Shown in pieces: positions 17,628-27,858 of a stretch of 64,000 nt of DNA. The DNA lies in NCBI RefSeq assembly GCF_022919835.1, contig NZ_CP095074.1, positions 3,143,501-3,207,500 on the forward strand, given 5' to 3'. The position numbers and the translations under genes are program-made. The notes below the pieces were generated by a model that was given only the letters and a program-made list of their open reading frames with translations, did no database searches and was not told the origin of the DNA. Origin of the DNA: Halobacillus shinanisalinarum. GTDB taxonomy: Bacteria > Bacillota > Bacilli > Bacillales > Halobacillaceae. How positions within the stretch are numbered: the stretch's first letter is position 1; each line of letters opens with the position of its first letter.

Positions 17628-17686
17628 AGTCGATAGAAGAGTTTCTGAAGGTGAATTAAAAAAAACAGTGATGGAGGGAAGCTACG

Positions 17687-18871
17687 TTGTCATTACAGGA
17701 AGTTGTTATTGCTAGTGCTGTTCGAACACCGACCGGATCGTTTTCTGGGAGTCTTAAAGACATTTCTGCTCCCGATCTAGGTTCGATTGTTATCAAAGAA
17801 GCATTAAAGAGGGCAGGAATTGATCATAAACAAGTTGACGAAGTGATTATGGGCAATGTACTTCAAGCGGGGCTTGGACAAAACCCTGCACGCCAATCCG
17901 CAATGAAGGCAGATATCCCAGAAACAACATCGTCCATGACCATCAATAAAGTGTGTGGTTCAGGTCTGAAGGCTGTCCATCTCGCAGCACAATCAATCAT
18001 GCTTGGTGAACAAGACGTTGTTGTCTGTGGTGGGATGGAAAACATGAGTCAGGCGCCTTACGTATTGAAAGGGGCAAGAGAAGGCTACCGGATGGGTCAT
18101 CAAACGGTTATTGACAGTATGGTTAACGATGGCCTCTGGTGTGCGTTCAATGATTACCACATGGGGGTTACGGACGAAAATGTCTGCCAATCCCACCAGC
18201 TTTCCCGAGAAGAGCTTGACGACTTCGCTGCTGAAAGCCAAAAGAAAGCAGCTGAAGCCATAGAAGCTGGTAGATTTAAAGATGAAGTTGTCTCTGTTTC
18301 CGTTCCACAGCGAAAAGGGGAGCCGATCTTGTTTGATCAAGACGAAGGTGTAAAGCCGAATAGTACGAAAGAAAAGTTAGGCAAACTCCGCCCTGTTTTT
18401 AAAAAAGATGGAATGGTTACGGCGGGAAATGCATCGGGCATTAACGATGGAGCTGCTGCGCTTGTGGTAGTAAGCAAAGAAAAAGCGCTGGAATTAGGGA
18501 TTGAACCGCTCGCAACTATTCGTTCTAATGCTAGTGGCGGGGTTGATCCAAGCCTAATGGGACTGGGTCCTATTCCAGCAACGAAACAGGCACTTGAAAA
18601 AGCCGGGCTTTCTATGGAAGATATTAACCTGATTGAGGCTAATGAAGCTTTTGCAGCACAGTCACTTGCCGTCGGTAAGGAGCTAAACTTTGACGACGGG
18701 ATTTTAAACGTAAACGGCGGGGCAATCGCACTTGGTCACCCCATCGGCGCAAGTGGAGCACGTATTCTTGTTACCCTTTTACATGAACTAAAACGCCGGG
18801 ATGGACGATACGGTCTGGCCACTCTCTGTATCGGAGGAGGTCAAGGGGTGGCAACGATCATTGAAAGATAA
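17687..18871 (+). CDS. acetyl-CoA acetyltransferase (thiolase)
   Basis: A 394-residue thiolase with all three catalytic elements: Cys in [12 protein letters not shown] (about 88), His in [17 protein letters not shown] (about 350) and Cys in TLCIGGGQG (about 380). It splits acetoacetyl-CoA into two acetyl-CoA, the outlet for the acetoacetate made by BKACE. The start is TTG, placed after GGAGGGAAGC. Length is typical of biosynthetic or degradative acetoacetyl-CoA thiolases. Confidence 0.93.
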   Translation: MSLQEVVIASAVRTPTGSFSGSLKDISAPDLGSIVIKEALKRAGIDHKQVDEVIMGNVLQAGLGQNPARQSAMKADIPETTSSMTINKVCGSGLKAVHLAAQSIMLGEQDVVVCGGMENMSQAPYVLKGAREGYRMGHQTVIDSMVNDGLWCAFNDYHMGVTDENVCQSHQLSREELDDFAAESQKKAAEAIEAGRFKDEVVSVSVPQRKGEPILFDQDEGVKPNSTKEKLGKLRPVFKKDGMVTAGNASGINDGAAALVVVSKEKALELGIEPLATIRSNASGGVDPSLMGLGPIPATKQALEKAGLSMEDINLIEANEAFAAQSLAVGKELNFDDGILNVNGGAIALGHPIGASGARILVTLLHELKRRDGRYGLATLCIGGGQGVATIIER

Positions 18872-18906
18872 CCGGTGGAGCTTGTTAATTTGTTTTCGAG
18901 GAGTGA

Positions 18907-19599
18907 GTGAATTTGAAACCGATAGTGTCTTCATTTGAAGAAGCAGTAAAAGACATTCATGACGGGTCGACCATTCTTGTGGGTGGATTTGGACTTGTTG
19001 GAATTCCGGAAAATTTAATTCTTGCCCTGAAAGATTCAGGTGTGAAAGATTTAACGATTATCTCAAATAATTGTGGTGTCGATGATTGGGGGCTTGGTCT
19101 GCTTTTAAAAAACAAACAAATTAAAAAAATGATCGGGTCTTATGTAGGTGAAAATAAAGAATTTGAACGCCAGGTTATGTCTGGTGAAATCGAGATTGAG
19201 CTTGTCCCTCAAGGAACCCTTGCTGAGAGAATGCGTGCGGGCGGTGCAGGTATTCCAGCGTTTTATACACCTGCAGGAGTCGGAACACCGATAGCAGAAG
19301 GACGTGAGGTCAGATCGTTTGATGGCAAAGAATATTTGCTTGAAAAAGCGTTAACGGCTGACTTTGGTCTTGTGCGAGCAGCAAAAGCAGACACCACTGG
19401 AAATTTAATTTATAACAAAACAGCACGCAACTTTAGCCCGATGGTTGCGGCAGCTGGAGAGGTAACGATCGCTGAAGTGGAAGAGCTCGTTGAACCGGGT
19501 GAGTTAGACCCAGGTCAAATCCACACACCGAGCATCTATATTCAGCAATTAATTGTCGGACAACAAGAAAAACGCATAGAACGTCTCACAACAAGATAA
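18907..19599 (+). CDS. scoA: 3-oxoacid CoA-transferase subunit A
   Basis: A 230-residue subunit with the family signature [20 protein letters not shown] near 18-37 and [17 protein letters not shown]. The operon pairs it with subunit B 18 nt downstream. The usual reaction activates acetoacetate with succinyl-CoA. Here betainyl-CoA could be the donor. A GTG at 18907 after GAGGAG is the probable start, and a TTG two codons later is an alternative. Confidence 0.93.
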   Translation: MNLKPIVSSFEEAVKDIHDGSTILVGGFGLVGIPENLILALKDSGVKDLTIISNNCGVDDWGLGLLLKNKQIKKMIGSYVGENKEFERQVMSGEIEIELVPQGTLAERMRAGGAGIPAFYTPAGVGTPIAEGREVRSFDGKEYLLEKALTADFGLVRAAKADTTGNLIYNKTARNFSPMVAAAGEVTIAEVEELVEPGELDPGQIHTPSIYIQQLIVGQQEKRIERLTTR

Positions 19600-19617
19600 T
19601 CATCGAAGGGAGGAATC

Positions 19618-20292
19618 ATGATGTCGAAACAGGATAAAGCAATTGTAAGAGAAAAGATCGCTAAAAGAGCTGAAAAAGAACTTCAGGACGGATTTTACGT
19701 CAATCTTGGCATTGGTATGCCGACCCTTGTGGCGAATTACATACCGGATGACAAGTGGGTGATGTTGCAATCAGAAAATGGTTTGCTTGGGATCGGTCCC
19801 TATCCGACAAAAGATCAGGTGGATCCAGATTTGATCAATGCCGGAAAAGAAACCGTTACAGAGGCAAAAGGCACCTCTTATTTCAATAGCGCGGATTCAT
19901 TCGGAATGATTCGCGGGGGTCATATCGATGTTGCGATTTTAGGCGGGATGGAAGTATCTAATAGCGGTGATCTTGCCAATTGGATGATCCCAGGAAAAAT
20001 GATTAAAGGCATGGGTGGAGCCATGGATCTTGTCCATGGCGCTAAACATGTAATCGTAATCATGGACCATGTCAATAAAAACGGAGATCCGAAAATTGTT
20101 AACGAGTGCAGCTTACCGTTGACTGGAGCTGGAGTGGTTGATCGGATGATTACCGATCGTGCTGTTATTGATGTCACACCCGAAGGCCTTGTGCTTGTTG
20201 AAGTGGCAGAAGGATTTACCGTGGAAGAGATAAAGAAGCTGACTGAACCAGAGTTAATCGTCAGAGATAATGTGAAGTTGGAGGCTTATTAA
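19618..20292 (+). CDS. scoB: 3-oxoacid CoA-transferase subunit B
   Basis: A 224-residue subunit with the catalytic glutamate motif [12 protein letters not shown] (Glu near residue 52) and [14 protein letters not shown] near 29-42, then [24 protein letters not shown] sequence ([20 protein letters not shown]). It forms the active enzyme with subunit A. GGGAGG precedes the tandem ATG ATG start, so 19618 or 19621 could be used. Confidence 0.93.
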   Translation: MMSKQDKAIVREKIAKRAEKELQDGFYVNLGIGMPTLVANYIPDDKWVMLQSENGLLGIGPYPTKDQVDPDLINAGKETVTEAKGTSYFNSADSFGMIRGGHIDVAILGGMEVSNSGDLANWMIPGKMIKGMGGAMDLVHGAKHVIVIMDHVNKNGDPKIVNECSLPLTGAGVVDRMITDRAVIDVTPEGLVLVEVAEGFTVEEIKKLTEPELIVRDNVKLEAY

Positions 20293-20316
20293 ACGAATAG
20301 ATTGGAGGTGGTATGT

Positions 20317-21879
20317 ATGGATAAACCACAACTTGATAAAAGAATTTTTTGGGGCGCGATTTTTGTCATTTGTTTGTTAGTTGCTCCTTTAGCTTTAGGT
20401 CCTGAGCAAGGGTTAGCTATATTAAACGGTGTACGAGGGTTTCTAACTGAAGAATTCGGCTGGCTTTACATGCTGTTTACGGTTGCTATTTTTGGCTTTT
20501 TAATCTGGTTAGCCACCGGTAAGTATGCCCATGTGAAGTTGGGTGAAGGGGACCCTGAATTTTCAACACCTAGTTGGATCGCGATGATGTTTACTGGCGG
20601 CATCGGAGGCGGCATTATGTATTGGGGGGCCATCGAGTGGGCTTTTTACTATACAGCCCCTCCTTTCGGTTTGGAACCTAAAACGGCGGAGGCAGCTCAT
20701 TGGGCCGCCACATATGGACTTTTCCACTGGGGATTCACGGCATGGGCGATCTTTTGTTTGCCGGTTCTGCCTATTGCCTATGCGTATCATGTCAGGAAGC
20801 AGCCGACATTAAGTTTAAGCGGAGCATGTAAAGGTGTTATCGGTAAATATGCTAATGGATGGATTGGTAAAGTGATCGACATCTTTTTCATATTTGGTTT
20901 AATTGGCGGAGCCGGCACCTCATTAGGATTAGAGGTGCCGATGATATCTCAGGGAGTTTCTGAATTATTGGGCATCCCGAGGTCCGTTACACTGGACGCG
21001 ATCATCATCGTTATTTGGACAGGTTTGTTTGGAGTGAGTGCTTTTCTAGGACTTAAAAAAGGGATCAAATTATTAGCGGATGTAAATATGTACCTGGCAT
21101 TGATACTTGGGGCGTTTGTGTTTATTTTTGGTGCAACGGTATTTATATTAACAACCTTTACGAATAGTGTTGGATTGTTACTGCAAAACTTTGTGAAAAT
21201 GAGCTTTCACATGGACTTTACTAAGGGATGGGAGTTTACTCAAACTTGGACAATCTTTTACTGGGCATGGTGGATTGCTTATGCTGCATTTGTAGGTTTA
21301 TTTACAGCCCGAATTTCCAGAGGAAGAACAATAAGAGGCGTGATCGCCGGTATGGTTATTGCTGGAAGTCTTGGGTGTTGGATAGTCTTTTCAATTTTCG
21401 GGAATACGGGACTTTATTTTGAACTGAACGACATTGTGCCCGTCACTGAAATCTTAGCAAAGCAAGATGCCTATACGGCGATCATTTCCATTGTTCAAGC
21501 TATGCCATTAGGTAATATCGTACTCGTTGGATTTTTAATTCTAATGATGATATTCCTGGCGACAACGCTTGATTCATCAGCTTTTACTTTGGCTTTTGTT
21601 GCCACAAAAGAAATCAAATCCGAGGAAGACCCTCCACGGTGGCACCGGATTTTTTGGGCCTTTATACTAGCAGCTGTATCCCTCGTGCTGCTATATAGTG
21701 GAGGACTTGGAGCTCTCCAAACTCTATCGGTAATTACAAGTTTTCCGCTTATCTTTATCTTTATCATTATGATCATTTCTTTTATGAAATGGCTGAGAGA
21801 GGATTATCCGGAGGGTGTAACTAAGGGTCACTCTTCATTTAAAACAAAACAATCTGAAGCGGATAGCAGAGATCAATAA
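20317..21879 (+). CDS. BCCT-family transporter, probable carnitine/betaine carrier of the carnitine operon
   Basis: A 520-residue protein with 12 predicted membrane segments. The BCCT glycine-rich helix reads TGGIGGGIMYWGAIEWAFYY (about 90-109), and the family signature TWTIFYWAWWIAYAAFVGLFTARISRGRT is near 303-331. The glycine pattern differs from the OpuD-like copy at 29274. I start it at ATG 20317, since GGAGGTGG ends 7 nt before. The TTG at 20302 lies ahead of that site. Operon position argues for carnitine uptake. Coupling ion and exchange mode are not deducible. Confidence 0.9.
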   Translation: MDKPQLDKRIFWGAIFVICLLVAPLALGPEQGLAILNGVRGFLTEEFGWLYMLFTVAIFGFLIWLATGKYAHVKLGEGDPEFSTPSWIAMMFTGGIGGGIMYWGAIEWAFYYTAPPFGLEPKTAEAAHWAATYGLFHWGFTAWAIFCLPVLPIAYAYHVRKQPTLSLSGACKGVIGKYANGWIGKVIDIFFIFGLIGGAGTSLGLEVPMISQGVSELLGIPRSVTLDAIIIVIWTGLFGVSAFLGLKKGIKLLADVNMYLALILGAFVFIFGATVFILTTFTNSVGLLLQNFVKMSFHMDFTKGWEFTQTWTIFYWAWWIAYAAFVGLFTARISRGRTIRGVIAGMVIAGSLGCWIVFSIFGNTGLYFELNDIVPVTEILAKQDAYTAIISIVQAMPLGNIVLVGFLILMMIFLATTLDSSAFTLAFVATKEIKSEEDPPRWHRIFWAFILAAVSLVLLYSGGLGALQTLSVITSFPLIFIFIIMIISFMKWLREDYPEGVTKGHSSFKTKQSEADSRDQ

Positions 21880-21898
21880 TTCCTTAAATTAGGGACAA

Positions 21899-22690
21899 AT
21901 GGATTCTAGGCCATGCCAAGATATTTTGCAAGAATCTCTCCTATTTCGCACGTACCTTGCAGATAATGCTAACGTTGGAGTTTCAACCGTTATGCGTGCG
22001 ATAAATGCAATAGGGTATGACAACTTTAATGATTTTCGAAAAGATATCTTTAATGAATCATTGCCTGCTGAATCAAAATGGACATTAAAGAAATCTCTTT
22101 CAGAAATCCCTAATAAAGAAGAGAGTACTGCAACTATATTACAAGTTTGGAATGAATCTATGAACATGCTGGATAAATCATTAGACTCAGATTTAATAGA
22201 AAATTTCGAAACTGTAATTGACGTTATTAGTCATTCAAGTCAGCTTAATGTTTTAGGTACTAGACCCTATAAGGCCATGGCTTTATATCTTGCACAGTTG
22301 CTTGGAGAATTTTATTCTAAGATAAGACAATTAAGCCATGATACCGAAGTACTCTTTGATAAAATATTACAATTTGAAAAGGATGAAGTTTTACTGGTTT
22401 TTGCTTTTGAACCATACACTAATCGAATTATACAAGCAGCTATGCTGGCCAATCAACTGGGTATCAAGATTATATTGATAACTGACCATATTTCTTGCCC
22501 TATTATTCGATACGCTTCAGTAACATTAAAAGTAGAGGTAAGTGAAAAACAATTTTCTGTGGTACCAATTATTACCTTAATAGAGGCATTAGTTATTGAA
22601 ATTGGGAAACGTTCCTCTGAAGAATCAATTAAAAAGTTGAAAAAACTAGAGAGAACACTTCTTGAAAATAATATAACTTATTCATATTAA
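21899..22690 (+). CDS. RpiR/MurR-family regulator with SIS domain, shortened N-terminus
   Basis: A 263-residue protein. LADNANVGVSTVMRAINAIG (about 20-39) and FNDFRKDIF are the RpiR helix-turn-helix. Residues about 105-240 form a SIS fold (VLGTRPYKAMALYLAQLL, LLVFAFEPYTNRIIQAAMLA). Compared with the family, roughly 30-40 residues before the recognition helices are missing or unrecognisable, and only GGGA precedes the ATG, so the 5' end may be damaged. It lies 20 nt after the carrier gene and may control the carnitine operon. The usual SIS ligand is a phosphosugar, so its effector here is unclear. Confidence 0.8.
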   Translation: MDSRPCQDILQESLLFRTYLADNANVGVSTVMRAINAIGYDNFNDFRKDIFNESLPAESKWTLKKSLSEIPNKEESTATILQVWNESMNMLDKSLDSDLIENFETVIDVISHSSQLNVLGTRPYKAMALYLAQLLGEFYSKIRQLSHDTEVLFDKILQFEKDEVLLVFAFEPYTNRIIQAAMLANQLGIKIILITDHISCPIIRYASVTLKVEVSEKQFSVVPIITLIEALVIEIGKRSSEESIKKLKKLERTLLENNITYSY

Positions 22691-22863
22691 AAGATTCTGT
22701 ATTACGTTAAGTCAGGAATCAATCTTACAATTGTGGGTTGGATTCTCTTTTGAAAATCATTTGGGTATTGGTGCAAATTAAAAATTGGAAGTTATTTACA
22801 ATTGCAGCCATGATTGGTAACTATTTTTATCTCGTATTGATTTAATTCAGGGCGTCATGCCTA

Positions 22864-22900
22864 AAAAACGCTTGAACCTAATTAAGGTTCAAGCGTTTTT
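22864..22900 (+). terminator. intrinsic terminator of the carnitine operon
   Basis: AAAACGCTTGAACC pairs perfectly with GGTTCAAGCGTTTT across a 7-nt loop and ends in a T run. It is bidirectional by symmetry. Confidence 0.92.
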
Positions 22901-22918
22901 CATAGGCTTGGCCAGGGA

Positions 22919-23056
22919 ATGATTGCTGTAGAAATAGCTATTGTAAGCTTATTTCTCCTCTTGATAGTTAATGGATATTTTTGGCTTTATGTACTTGGCA
23001 CATTAGGCATTGGTATAGGAATAATCATTTTAGCTCGGGTTACTGGTAGTAGGTAA
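22919..23056 (+). CDS. possible small membrane protein or permease tail
   Basis: A 45-codon frame MIAVEIAIVSLFLLLIVNGY continuing LGTLGIGIGIIILARVTGSR is almost wholly hydrophobic and would cross the membrane once or twice. The ribosome site is poor (CCAGGGA directly before ATG). It may be the C-terminal remnant of a larger permease, since the surroundings are decayed. No family assigned. Confidence 0.3.
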   Translation: MIAVEIAIVSLFLLLIVNGYFWLYVLGTLGIGIGIIILARVTGSR

Positions 23057-24097
23057 CAACTAAGTATTTGAACTTTGATCACCATAGAAATATCGGAGGC
23101 TAAAACAATAGATTTTCTTTATTTAAACATAGATAAAATGATCGATGTTGAAGTACTTAATATGGATAAATGTATTGAAAAAATTGATGAATCTTTTAAC
23201 TTATTGGAAAAGGAAATCATCTTAAGGGACCAAAGGGGGATGATCACGGAACAACCCATATGATTTACACTGAACAATCTAATACCCGGAGCTGATGATT
23301 TCTAGACAGGTGAGTCATAATAATTTTGTATTTGCTCATTCTATGTTAGAAGAACATAATAACTAAGGGAGAGAGTATGGCTGACTTAAACAAACAAGTA
23401 ATTCTTATTACTGGTGCGAATCGTGGGCAGGGAAAAGGTTTTTGTGAAGAATTTTTGATGAAGTATCACACAAAAGGGGCTACAATATACAAAAATTTAA
23501 TGGCTTAGGGTTTATTACTGAGACTCTATTAACTGAATGTAAAATATGCTGGATATCTCAGACAGATAAACGTAGTAGAAGTATTTAAACTTTTTATTCT
23601 ATTTTTAACTCGAGACCATTGGTGGGTCTTTTGACCAACAATATATATAATACAAAACGTCTTCCAGGGCTATGTGAAAGGAAAGGGGACCCGGTGGTTA
23701 AAGGCATCCAAGAGCAGTCTTAGGTAAAGGAAATGCTAATTTCCCCTATAAGAAATATTAACCCCGGAACAAGCTGCCAAATTGTTAAAACAAGTGAATC
23801 CTAAACTAGCTGCATACATTCATGTAATATCCATAGGAATCAGTGATAGCGAAGGTAATTATATAGAAAGAACCAGGGGAATTTATGATGGCGAATTCGA
23901 TTGTGACTATATGAAATACCATCCATGTTGTCATACTGATGACACTTGGAGGTGTTTTTCTTATGGATAAAAAAGTTTATAATCTTGAAAAGGCAGGATT
24001 CTTCCAATCTTAACCCTAGTATCGTGACAGGGTTCCCCCTTGCTTTCCTTTTCAGCGCATAGTAATCTTGAGATTCATTGAAGGGAGTGGAGAGACC
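23057..24097 (+). other. about 1 kb of decayed sequence before topB
   Basis: Apart from the SDR fragment at 23377 I see only orphan frames. One at 23782-23970 continues upstream without a start (PEQAAKLLKQVNPKLAAYIH) and has a His/Cys-rich end (YHPCCHTDDTWRCF), which looks like the tail of an unidentified protein. A 62-codon frame at 23075 begins on TTG and is not persuasive. Confidence 0.4.
23377..23508 (+). pseudogene. N-terminal fragment of a short-chain dehydrogenase/reductase
   Basis: MADLNKQVILITGANRGQGK with an AAGGGAGAG ribosome site is the start of an SDR (TGxxxGxG nucleotide motif at residues 12-20). The frame stops after 43 codons and no catalytic YxxxK follows, so this is a truncated gene. 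Confidence 0.7.
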
Positions 24098-26233
24098 ATG
24101 ACGCGAGTGGTCATCTTAGCCGAAAAACCCTCTCAGGCAAAAGCTTATGCAGAGGCCTTTACGATTCAAGAAAAGACGAAGACTTATATTCTATTAAAGC
24201 CGGATGAGATATTCTTGGATGGGGCGACAATCACCTGGGGAGTCGGTCACCTGGTTGAATTAAAAGAACCTCATGACTATAAACCGGAGTGGAAGAGATG
24301 GAAGCTTGATCAACTGCCGATCGTTCCTGAGCGTTTCCTTGAGAAAGTCTCTAAAGGGAAATGGGAGCAGTTTCAAGCGGTCAAGCGGTTGTTCCAGCAA
24401 GCGGACGTGCTAGTGAATGCGGCTGATGTCGACCGGGAAGGCTCGAATATTTTTTACAGCATTCTCCGCTTAACAGGCGTGAAGGGAAAGCCAATTCAAC
24501 GCTTGTGGATCAATTCTCTCGAGAAAGATGAAGTTCGAAAAGGATTTGAGAATTTACAAAATAACGACAAGGACTTGCGTTTATTTGATGAAGCGAAAGC
24601 CCGTCAAATTAGTGATTGGATGGTTGGAATCAATGCCAGCCGCCTGTTTACATTGCTTTTGCAGAAGAAAGGGTTCGCAAGCTACCTTTCAATTGGGCGT
24701 GTACAATCTCCGACAGTTTATTTGATTTATCAAAGACACAAAGAAATTGAAAACTTTGTATCAGAGCCTTTTTATCAAATCGAGGGGCTTTTCCAATCTC
24801 AAACAGGTCCCTATAAAGGCCTTGCTGAGATTAAGGAAAAGGACAAGACGAAGGTGCAGGAGCTTATGTACAAACATGGGCTTAAAGAAAACGAAGACTT
24901 AACAGGGATTGTCCAACGTGTAGACAAAAAGACAAAACACCAAAAGTCACCGAAACTGCATTCCCTGTCCACCCTGCAAAGTGTTGCGAACAGACGTTGG
25001 AAATACACACCGTCGCAAGTACTCAAGACGATGCAAAAACTCTATGAGAAGCGTCTCGTTTCCTATCCGAGAACGGACTGTAACTTTATCACTGAAAATG
25101 AGTTTGCTTATTTAGTGGACAACTTCAATTCCTACCAGGAAGCATTGAACGTTTCTTTCACACCGGTTTCCCTAAAACCAAATAAACGGTATGTCAACAG
25201 CCGTAAAGTCCAGGAGCACTATGCAATCATTCCGACAAAGTCCATTCCTTCTCAAAAGAAGCTAAGTGGACTAAGCCGTGAGGAACGCAATATTTATAAT
25301 GAAGTTCTGGCCACGACCCTTGCTATGTTCCACTCGGACTTCGTGTATGAAGAGACCACGATACTAACACATGTTCATGACTTACCTTTTAAATCTTCGG
25401 GTCGAAGAGAAGTGAAAAGCGGCTGGAAAGAGCTGTTTCCAAAGCCGTCTAAATCGAAACAGGAAAAAGAAGCTCTTCTTCCAGGTGTTCAAAAAGGTGA
25501 GCAGGTAGGCGCGCAACTTCATATAAAAGAAAGCATGACACAGCCACCTAAGCCGTATACCGAAGGTCAGCTAATCAATATGATGAAAACTTGCGGGAAG
25601 CTCATGGATAATGATGAAGATGTAGAGATTCTGAAGGAAGTGGAAGGCCTGGGAACAGAAGCTACCCGCTCAAGTATCATTGAAACGATTAAGGCACAGA
25701 AGTATATTGAAGTGAAAAGAAACAATGTGTATGTCACAGATAAAGGGATTATGCTGTGTGAAGCGATTGAAGGAACGCTGCTATCGAGCCCTTCCATGAC
25801 CGCGAAATGGGAATCGTATTTAAAGAAAATCGGAAGCGGTGAGGGATCTAAACAAGTATTTCTCAAACAGACCAGTCAGTTTGTTGAAAAGTTAATCCAA
25901 GAGACCCCCGATTCTATTCAACAGGTTCACATTCGAAGCACCGGAGAGAAGAAAAAGTGGAATGCCCCGATCGCCAAATGCCCCGCCTGTTCAACGGGCT
26001 CCATCGTGGATCGATACAAGTTTTATGCGTGTTCCGCTTACAAAGAAGGATGTAAAGTGACCTTTCCTAAAAAATTAGCAGGAAAAACGCTAACGAGCAA
26101 TATGATTAAAACGTTGTGCGAGAAGAAGCGAACGAAGGTTCTAAAAGGATTTAAGGGAAAGAAAACGTTTAGTACAGCTTTAACACTGGATCAAGATTAT
26201 AAGGTTAAATTTGATTTTAAGAAGAAAGCTTAA
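24098..26233 (+). CDS. topB: DNA topoisomerase III
   Basis: The 711-residue type IA topoisomerase has a TOPRIM domain (VVILAEKPSQAKAYAEAF at 4-21, NAADVDREGSNIFY near 107-120). The active-site Tyr is near residue 323 in RLVSYPRTDC, and a C-terminal zinc-ribbon-like segment follows (CPACSTG, then YKFYACSAYKEGCK). Length agrees with Bacillus TopB. It relaxes and decatenates DNA. The ATG at 24098 follows GTGGAGAGA. The frame stays open back to a TTG at 24068, but that has no better ribosome site. Confidence 0.95.
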   Translation: MTRVVILAEKPSQAKAYAEAFTIQEKTKTYILLKPDEIFLDGATITWGVGHLVELKEPHDYKPEWKRWKLDQLPIVPERFLEKVSKGKWEQFQAVKRLFQQADVLVNAADVDREGSNIFYSILRLTGVKGKPIQRLWINSLEKDEVRKGFENLQNNDKDLRLFDEAKARQISDWMVGINASRLFTLLLQKKGFASYLSIGRVQSPTVYLIYQRHKEIENFVSEPFYQIEGLFQSQTGPYKGLAEIKEKDKTKVQELMYKHGLKENEDLTGIVQRVDKKTKHQKSPKLHSLSTLQSVANRRWKYTPSQVLKTMQKLYEKRLVSYPRTDCNFITENEFAYLVDNFNSYQEALNVSFTPVSLKPNKRYVNSRKVQEHYAIIPTKSIPSQKKLSGLSREERNIYNEVLATTLAMFHSDFVYEETTILTHVHDLPFKSSGRREVKSGWKELFPKPSKSKQEKEALLPGVQKGEQVGAQLHIKESMTQPPKPYTEGQLINMMKTCGKLMDNDEDVEILKEVEGLGTEATRSSIIETIKAQKYIEVKRNNVYVTDKGIMLCEAIEGTLLSSPSMTAKWESYLKKIGSGEGSKQVFLKQTSQFVEKLIQETPDSIQQVHIRSTGEKKKWNAPIAKCPACSTGSIVDRYKFYACSAYKEGCKVTFPKKLAGKTLTSNMIKTLCEKKRTKVLKGFKGKKTFSTALTLDQDYKVKFDFKKKA

Positions 26234-26276
26234 GGCAAGCAGTTTGCTGCTCTCACACAAATAACATAGATTTTTT

Positions 26277-26332
26277 AAAAGTGCCTGATCCCATTACGTG
26301 AACCTTTAACGCAGCGGGGGTCAGGCACTTTT
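26277..26332 (+). terminator. terminator of topB
   Basis: AAAAGTGCCTGA pairs with TCAGGCACTTTT, extended inward by CCC/GGG. The 3' side is T-rich. Confidence 0.85.
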
Positions 26333-26427
26333 ATTTATCGTGCACATTTTTGAAAAAAGGCAGGGTCATCCCTCCCTTAGCAGAAACATGTTACGATACC
26401 TATAGGAAAATAGAGGAGGTACTTACA

Positions 26428-27612
26428 ATGGCGAGAAAACTTTTCTACGAAGATCCTTATAAAATGGAATTCGAATCCAAGGTTATTAAAATAGATCAAG
26501 ATGAGCGTGGTTTTTATGTGGTGCTGGAAGAGACGGCGTTTTATCCGACTGGTGGCGGTCAACCGCACGACAAAGGAACATTGAATGGATTTGAAGTGAT
26601 TGATGTAGAAGAAGTAAAAGGTGAAGTGCGTCATTACACAAGAGAAAAGCTTCCCGCTGAGACAGAAAATGTACAAGGAAGTATTGATCATGAGCGACGT
26701 ATCGACCATATGCAGCAGCACAGTGGACAGCACATTATTTCAGCCATTTTCGATGATCAGTTTGGGATTCCGACAACGAGCTTCCATTTAGGAACTGATA
26801 CAGTGACGATCGATTTGGATACAGAACATCTTTCCTCAGATCTTTTGGACAAGGTTGAGAGGCAGGTGAACGAGGTTATCCGAGACAACTACCCGGTTAA
26901 ATCGAAATGGATGTCCGCGGAAGAGGCGGCGGAGTATCCGCTGCGCAAACCGCTATCAGTTAAGGAGGATGTTCGCCTTATCATCATTCCAGAGATTGAT
27001 TATAACGGATGTGGAGGAACTCATCCACACTCCACTTGCGAAGTTATGGCTGTCAAGTTTCTAGGATGGACAAAAAACAAGAAGCAGGTGCGCTTGGAGT
27101 TCGTCTGTGGTTATCGAGTTCTGTATAAGCTCAAGCAAAAACACCAGATATTAACAGAAATGAAGCGGCTTATTCCAAGACCAGAACAAAAGCTTGTAGA
27201 GGAAGTCGATGAGCTGATCAAGTCAAGCAAGGAGAAAGACAAGAAAATCGATGAGCTTGAAGAACAACTGCTTCAGCATGAGGCACGTGATATTATTTCG
27301 GAGTCACAGGGGGATCGAGTAATTCAATGTGTTTTCAAAGGCCGACCGATCAAAACACTCCAATCACTAGGAAAAGCCATCATTGAAGAAGCCTCTGATG
27401 CTTATCTTATTCTAATCAGTGAACAGGAAAATCAGCTGCAGTTCGTGCTCGCTCATGGAGCAGATATCGATCGTAATATGAATGATATCGCCAAACAAAT
27501 CATGTCCCTTATTGAAGGAAAGGGAGGGGGCAAACCAAATTTCGTCCAAGGAGGCGGCAAAAAGGTCATAGACGGGGATGTTTTTGCTGATCGAATTAAA
27601 GCCCTTTTATAG
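26428..27612 (+). CDS. alanyl-tRNA editing protein (AlaX-L type, DHHA1-containing)
   Basis: The 394-residue protein has ETAFYPTGGGQPHDKG near 36-51, HMQQHSGQHIISAIF near 95-109 (HxxxH zinc ligands) and CGGTHPHSTCEV near 194-205 (C and H ligands), the AlaRS editing-domain set. A coiled segment (about 240-290) and a DHHA1-like C-terminus ending GGGKPNFVQGGGKK follow. It hydrolyses Ser- or Gly-tRNA(Ala) in trans. I use ATG 26428 because AGGAGG lies 8 nt before. The frame extends to 26350 without a ribosome site. Confidence 0.92.
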   Translation: MARKLFYEDPYKMEFESKVIKIDQDERGFYVVLEETAFYPTGGGQPHDKGTLNGFEVIDVEEVKGEVRHYTREKLPAETENVQGSIDHERRIDHMQQHSGQHIISAIFDDQFGIPTTSFHLGTDTVTIDLDTEHLSSDLLDKVERQVNEVIRDNYPVKSKWMSAEEAAEYPLRKPLSVKEDVRLIIIPEIDYNGCGGTHPHSTCEVMAVKFLGWTKNKKQVRLEFVCGYRVLYKLKQKHQILTEMKRLIPRPEQKLVEEVDELIKSSKEKDKKIDELEEQLLQHEARDIISESQGDRVIQCVFKGRPIKTLQSLGKAIIEEASDAYLILISEQENQLQFVLAHGADIDRNMNDIAKQIMSLIEGKGGGKPNFVQGGGKKVIDGDVFADRIKALL

Positions 27613-27858
27613 CGTTGTCTGGCCCCTGAAAGTGTAAGAGGGGGCAGGCAACTCTTATATGTAAATATGAAAGTGTATCTGATTTGTTTTTAGTGGTAAT
27701 TCTAACAGGATACTTTTTAATCCCTGGGCACTTGACGGACCACATTTATCCTTAGAACTTTTCCTATTAGGATAGACTAAACGTGTTATGATAAGAGCCT
27801 TGGTGTTTGTTCTGAAATGGCTTTGGTGTTAAGTGGAACTATTATTGGAGGTTTATAA

